Shown: positions 6,381-8,775 of the stretch, in pieces | Position numbering within the stretch: position 1 is the stretch's first letter | Layout: every line of letters starts with the position of its first letter | Origin: Candidatus Agathobaculum merdigallinarum | Lineage (GTDB): Bacteria; Bacillota; Clostridia; Oscillospirales; Butyricicoccaceae | Length of the DNA: 8,775 bases | Reading direction: 5' to 3' | Assembly (NCBI GenBank): GCA_019115425.1 | Contig: DXDO01000044.1 | Location: 1-8,775, forward strand | Position numbers and translations under genes: made by a program | Notes under the pieces: model-generated | The model's input: the letters and a program-made list of their open reading frames with translations, nothing else | Told to the model about the DNA's origin: nothing | The model's database searches: none

Positions 6381-6411
6381 TTGACTTTGAGTATGCTCCA
6401 AGTGGTAAAGT
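6381..6411 (+). promoter_or_regulatory. MerR-type promoter of the flavodoxin gene (19-bp spacer with dyad)
   Basis: TTGACT (6381-6386) and TAAAGT (6406-6411) are good -35 and -10 boxes separated by exactly 19 bases, which is 2 more than ideal. Centred in this long spacer is the dyad ACTTTGAGTATGCTCCAAGT (6384-6403), in which 8 of 10 positions per half match. A 19-base spacer holding a dyad is the hallmark of promoters activated by MerR-family proteins, which twist the DNA to realign the two boxes. No MerR gene is present in the window, so the regulator must be encoded elsewhere. The start of transcription would be near 6418, leaving a leader of about 60 bases. Confidence 0.72.
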
Positions 6412-6441
6412 ATCATTGACAACACTTCCGCATATTATCTG

Positions 6442-6461
6442 GAAGCACCATGAAGCACCAT
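6442..6461 (+). repeat. Tandem 10-bp repeat in the flavodoxin leader
   Basis: GAAGCACCAT occurs twice head to tail (6442-6451 and 6452-6461), ending 4 bases before the AAGGAG ribosome binding site. It may be a slippage duplication or an RNA element affecting translation. Confidence 0.5.
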
Positions 6462-6478
6462 ATAAAGGAGTTTTGCAC

Positions 6479-6967
6479 ATGAGCAACAAAAAATTAGTGG
6501 CCTATTTCTCGTGCAGCGGTGTGACCAAGTCTGTAGCACAGACGCTGGCGGACGCAGCCGGCGCCGACCTTTATGAGATCACGCCTGCGCAGCCTTACAC
6601 GAATGCCGACCTGAACTGGATGGACAAGTCCAGCCGCAGTACGGTCGAGATGAAAGACCCCGATTCTCGTCCGGAAATCGCCGGAAAAGTAAACAATATG
6701 GCGGATTACGACACAGTCTTTGTCGGCTTCCCGATCTGGTGGTATGTCGCACCGACGATCATCAACACCTTTCTGGAGAGCTACGACTTTACGGGCAAGA
6801 CCATCGTGCCGTTCTGCACCTCGGGCGGCAGCGGCGTCGGCAAGACCGACAAGGTCCTGCACGCACTCTGCCCTGATTCGGTGGATTGGCGGCCGTGCAA
6901 GCTGCTGAACGGCCATCCCTCTGCCGCACAGCTGACAAAATGGGTGGACAGCCTGCATCTCGGCTGA
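6479..6967 (+). CDS. Flavodoxin family protein
   Basis: This is a 162-residue, FMN-binding electron carrier or quinone/disulfide-type reductase of the flavodoxin fold (Flavodoxin_4-like), cytoplasmic. It begins with the typical first strand and phosphate loop, LVAYFSCSGVTKSVA (residues 6-20), where S11-T16 should hold the FMN phosphate. The flavin-contact loops appear at FPIWWY (84-89) and CTSGGSG (113-119). The length and the short C-terminal helix are those of single-domain members. The ATG at 6479 is chosen because AAGGAG lies 8 bases upstream; an upstream in-frame ATG at 6308 would add 57 residues that read through the promoter and look noncoding. It is driven by a MerR-type promoter, which fits the common role of this family in responses to electrophiles or oxidative stress (inference). 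A bidirectional terminator follows the stop at 6965-6967. Its precise substrate is not known. Confidence 0.9.
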   Translation: MSNKKLVAYFSCSGVTKSVAQTLADAAGADLYEITPAQPYTNADLNWMDKSSRSTVEMKDPDSRPEIAGKVNNMADYDTVFVGFPIWWYVAPTIINTFLESYDFTGKTIVPFCTSGGSGVGKTDKVLHALCPDSVDWRPCKLLNGHPSAAQLTKWVDSLHLG

Positions 6968-6972
6968 CCGCA

Positions 6973-7012
6973 GCAAAAAATCCCCTGCGCCGACCGGCGC
7001 AGGGGATTTTGC
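6973..7012. terminator. Bidirectional intrinsic terminator (flavodoxin / ppdK)
   Basis: Bases 6977-6991 pair without mismatch with 6996-7010 around the 4-base loop GACC, a 15-bp stem with a GC-rich core (CCCCTGCGCC). T-runs lie on both sides: TTTT (7007-7010) for the flavodoxin transcript and, on the minus strand, six T residues (6980-6975) for the dikinase transcript. It separates two convergent genes and should end both. Confidence 0.92.
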
Positions 7013-7048
7013 TGTCTTATAGGGCTTTGTTGTTTCAAACTCGGTTTT

Positions 7049-8775
7049 TTACGCCTTGCCGAGCTCCTTGACACGCGCCTGTGCTGCCGCAAGGCGGGCA
7101 ATCGGCACGCGGAAGGGCGAGCAGGAAACGTAGTTCAGGCCGACATTGTGGCAGAACTCGACCGAGGACAGGTCGCCGCCATGCTCGCCGCAGATACCCA
7201 GCTTGATATCCGGACGAGTCTTGCGGCCGTTTTCTACCGCGTATTTGACCAGCTTGCCGACGCCATGCTGATCCAGACGGGCAAACGGGTCGGATTCGAG
7301 AATCTTCTTCTCGAAGTAGGTCTCCAGAATGCGGCCCACGTCGTCGCGCGAGAAACCATAGGTCATCTGGGTCAGGTCGTTGGTGCCGAAGGAGAAGAAC
7401 TCGGCTTCCTCGGCGATCTCGTCTGCCGTGACCGCGGCGCGCGGAGTCTCGATCATGGTGCCGATCATATATTTCATCTTCAGGCCCGACGCTTCAATCA
7501 GTTCATCCGCCTTGGACTTGATGACCTTCTTGACAAAGCGCAGCTCGTTGATCTCGGATACCAGCGGAACCATGATTTCCGGGGTAATCTTGAGGCCGTC
7601 TTCCTTCCAGACGTTGATCGCAGCGGAGATGATGGCCTCGGTCTGCATCTCAGCGATTTCCGGATACAGAACGTCCAAACGGCAGCCGCGGGTGCCCAGC
7701 ATCGGGTTGAACTCGTGCAGGTCGGCCACTTTGCCCTTAAGCTTGGCAAACGGAATGCCCATCTCATCCGCCAGCTCCTTGATATCCTCGTCCTCCTGCG
7801 GCAGGAACTCGTGCAGCGGGGGATCGAGCAGGCGGATGGTTACCGGCAGACCGCCCATTGCGCGGTAGATGGCTTCAAAGTCGCCGCGCTGCATGGGCAG
7901 GATCTTGGAGAGCGCCGCGCGGCGCTGCTCGACCGTGTCGGACACGATCATCTCGCGCACTGCCTTGATGCGTTCCGGCTCGAAGAACATATGCTCGGTG
8001 CGGCACAGGCCGATGCCTTCCGCGCCGAACTTGCGCGCCTGGGTCGCATCGCGCGGGGTATCGCCGTTGGTGCGCACATGCAGGGTACGGATCTCATCCG
8101 CCCAGCCCATGAAGCGGCCGAAGTCGCCGGTCAGCTCCGCGTCCTGCGTATCGATCTTGCCGAGGTATACATTGCCGGTCGAACCATCGAGCGAGATGAA
8201 CTCGCCTTCGTGTACGACCGTGCCGTCGGCAAAGGTCAGCGTCTTATCCTCTTCCGAAACCTTGATGCCGTTGACGCCGGCGACGCAGCAGGTGCCCATG
8301 CCGCGCGCAACGACCGCTGCGTGCGAGGTCATGCCGCCGCGGGCGGTCATGATGCCTTCGGAAACCGCCATGCCGTCGATATCCTCCGGAGAGGTCTCCT
8401 GACGGACGAGAACAACCTTGAGGCCGGTCTTGTGCGCGGCGGCCGCTTCCTCAGCGGTGAAGTAGACCGCGCCGCAGGCAGCGCCGGGGGACGCCGGCAG
8501 GCCGGTGGTGATCGGAGTGGCAGCCTTGAGTGCCGCAGGCACAAACGTCGGGTGCAGCAGCGCATCGAGCTGCTTGGGTTCGACCTTCATGATCGCCTGC
8601 TCCTTGGTGCAGACGCCCTCGTCGACAAGGTCGACCGCGACCTTCAAAGCGGCCTGCGCGGTGCGCTTGCCGTTACGGGTCTGAAGCATATAGAGCTTGC
8701 CGTTTTCAATGGTAAACTCCATATCCTGCATATCGCCATAGTGCTGCTCCAAACGGGAGGAAATATCGACGTCGA
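7049..8775 (-). CDS. ppdK: Pyruvate, phosphate dikinase, C-terminal two-thirds (5' end outside window)
   Basis: The enzyme interconverts pyruvate, ATP and phosphate with PEP, AMP and pyrophosphate, and in anaerobic clostridia serves glycolysis or gluconeogenesis in the cytoplasm. About 575 of the usual ~875 residues are in the window; the frame is open to the right edge. Numbering from the TTG at 8752-8750 (an ordinary leucine codon, not a start), the end of the ATP-grasp domain covers about 1-35. The swivelling phosphohistidine domain follows at about 80-200, with GGMTSHAAVVARGMG carrying the catalytic His144 (near 8322). The PEP/pyruvate TIM barrel covers about 220-567, with the PEP-utiliser signature CGEHGGD and catalytic Cys521 (near 7191). 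The 377-residue distance between these two residues is close to that in the Clostridium symbiosum enzyme (His455, Cys831). No frameshift is seen. It converges on the flavodoxin gene and ends at the shared terminator. Confidence 0.95.
   Translation of the reverse strand, partial: DVDISSRLEQHYGDMQDMEFTIENGKLYMLQTRNGKRTAQAALKVAVDLVDEGVCTKEQAIMKVEPKQLDALLHPTFVPAALKAATPITTGLPASPGAACGAVYFTAEEAAAAHKTGLKVVLVRQETSPEDIDGMAVSEGIMTARGGMTSHAAVVARGMGTCCVAGVNGIKVSEEDKTLTFADGTVVHEGEFISLDGSTGNVYLGKIDTQDAELTGDFGRFMGWADEIRTLHVRTNGDTPRDATQARKFGAEGIGLCRTEHMFFEPERIKAVREMIVSDTVEQRRAALSKILPMQRGDFEAIYRAMGGLPVTIRLLDPPLHEFLPQEDEDIKELADEMGIPFAKLKGKVADLHEFNPMLGTRGCRLDVLYPEIAEMQTEAIISAAINVWKEDGLKITPEIMVPLVSEINELRFVKKVIKSKADELIEASGLKMKYMIGTMIETPRAAVTADEIAEEAEFFSFGTNDLTQMTYGFSRDDVGRILETYFEKKILESDPFARLDQHGVGKLVKYAVENGRKTRPDIKLGICGEHGGDLSSVEFCHNVGLNYVSCSPFRVPIARLAAAQARVKELGKA

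Noticed and set aside
6416..6438. Second flavodoxin promoter with a perfect TTGACA at 6416-6421
   Set aside because: The nearest -10-like sequence, TATTAT (6433-6438), is only 11 bases away and nothing suitable lies 16-19 bases downstream.
6308..6478. Upstream in-frame ATG as the start of the flavodoxin gene
   Set aside because: It would place the MerR-type promoter and the ribosome binding site inside the coding region. The flavodoxin fold begins right after the ATG at 6479.
1..8775. CRISPR arrays, tRNA or rRNA genes, insertion sequences
   Set aside because: No regularly spaced repeats, no cloverleaf or ribosomal RNA sequence that I recognise, and no transposase-like frame were seen on either strand.

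Overview
The window looks like chromosome of a moderately GC-rich, low-to-mid GC Firmicute of the class Clostridia, probably a gut Oscillospirales/Ruminococcaceae-type anaerobe. The evidence is a clostridial-type pyruvate,phosphate dikinase, an SLH-domain fragment, GGAGG-type ribosome binding sites, and a TetR/MMPL pair of Firmicutes type. The genus cannot be fixed from the sequence alone. The first ~420 bases are visibly more AT-rich than the rest and may belong to a different, possibly acquired, segment.

Layout. 1-350: the 3' end of an unrecognised gene (+), then a strong hairpin terminator at 300-348. 351-964: a short SLH-domain reading frame (+) with no signal peptide, probably a 5'-truncated remnant, with its own terminator at 926-964. 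965-1132: noncoding, with interleaved inverted repeats. 1133-5543 (-): a two-gene operon of an MMPL/RND-superfamily membrane exporter (769 aa) and, overlapping it by 14 bases, a large secreted coiled-coil protein (704 aa). 5544-5726: a divergent control region in which two promoters share one dyad. 5727-6284 (+): a TetR-family regulator. 6285-6478: a noncoding leader with a MerR-type promoter (19-base spacer). 6479-6967 (+): a flavodoxin. 6973-7012: a bidirectional terminator. 7049-8775 (-): pyruvate,phosphate dikinase, cut by the window edge.

How the genes work together. The central unit is a regulated export cassette. The TetR protein is divergent from the exporter operon, and the promoters of the two overlap so closely that they should be mutually exclusive. 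The exporter and the secreted coiled-coil protein are translationally coupled, so they probably act together at the cell surface. In a Gram-positive cell the coiled-coil protein could be a detached ectodomain or adaptor of the exporter; its biochemical role and the exported substrate are unknown. The flavodoxin has its own stress-type promoter and is probably a separate redox unit. The dikinase is central carbon metabolism and is unrelated to the cassette.
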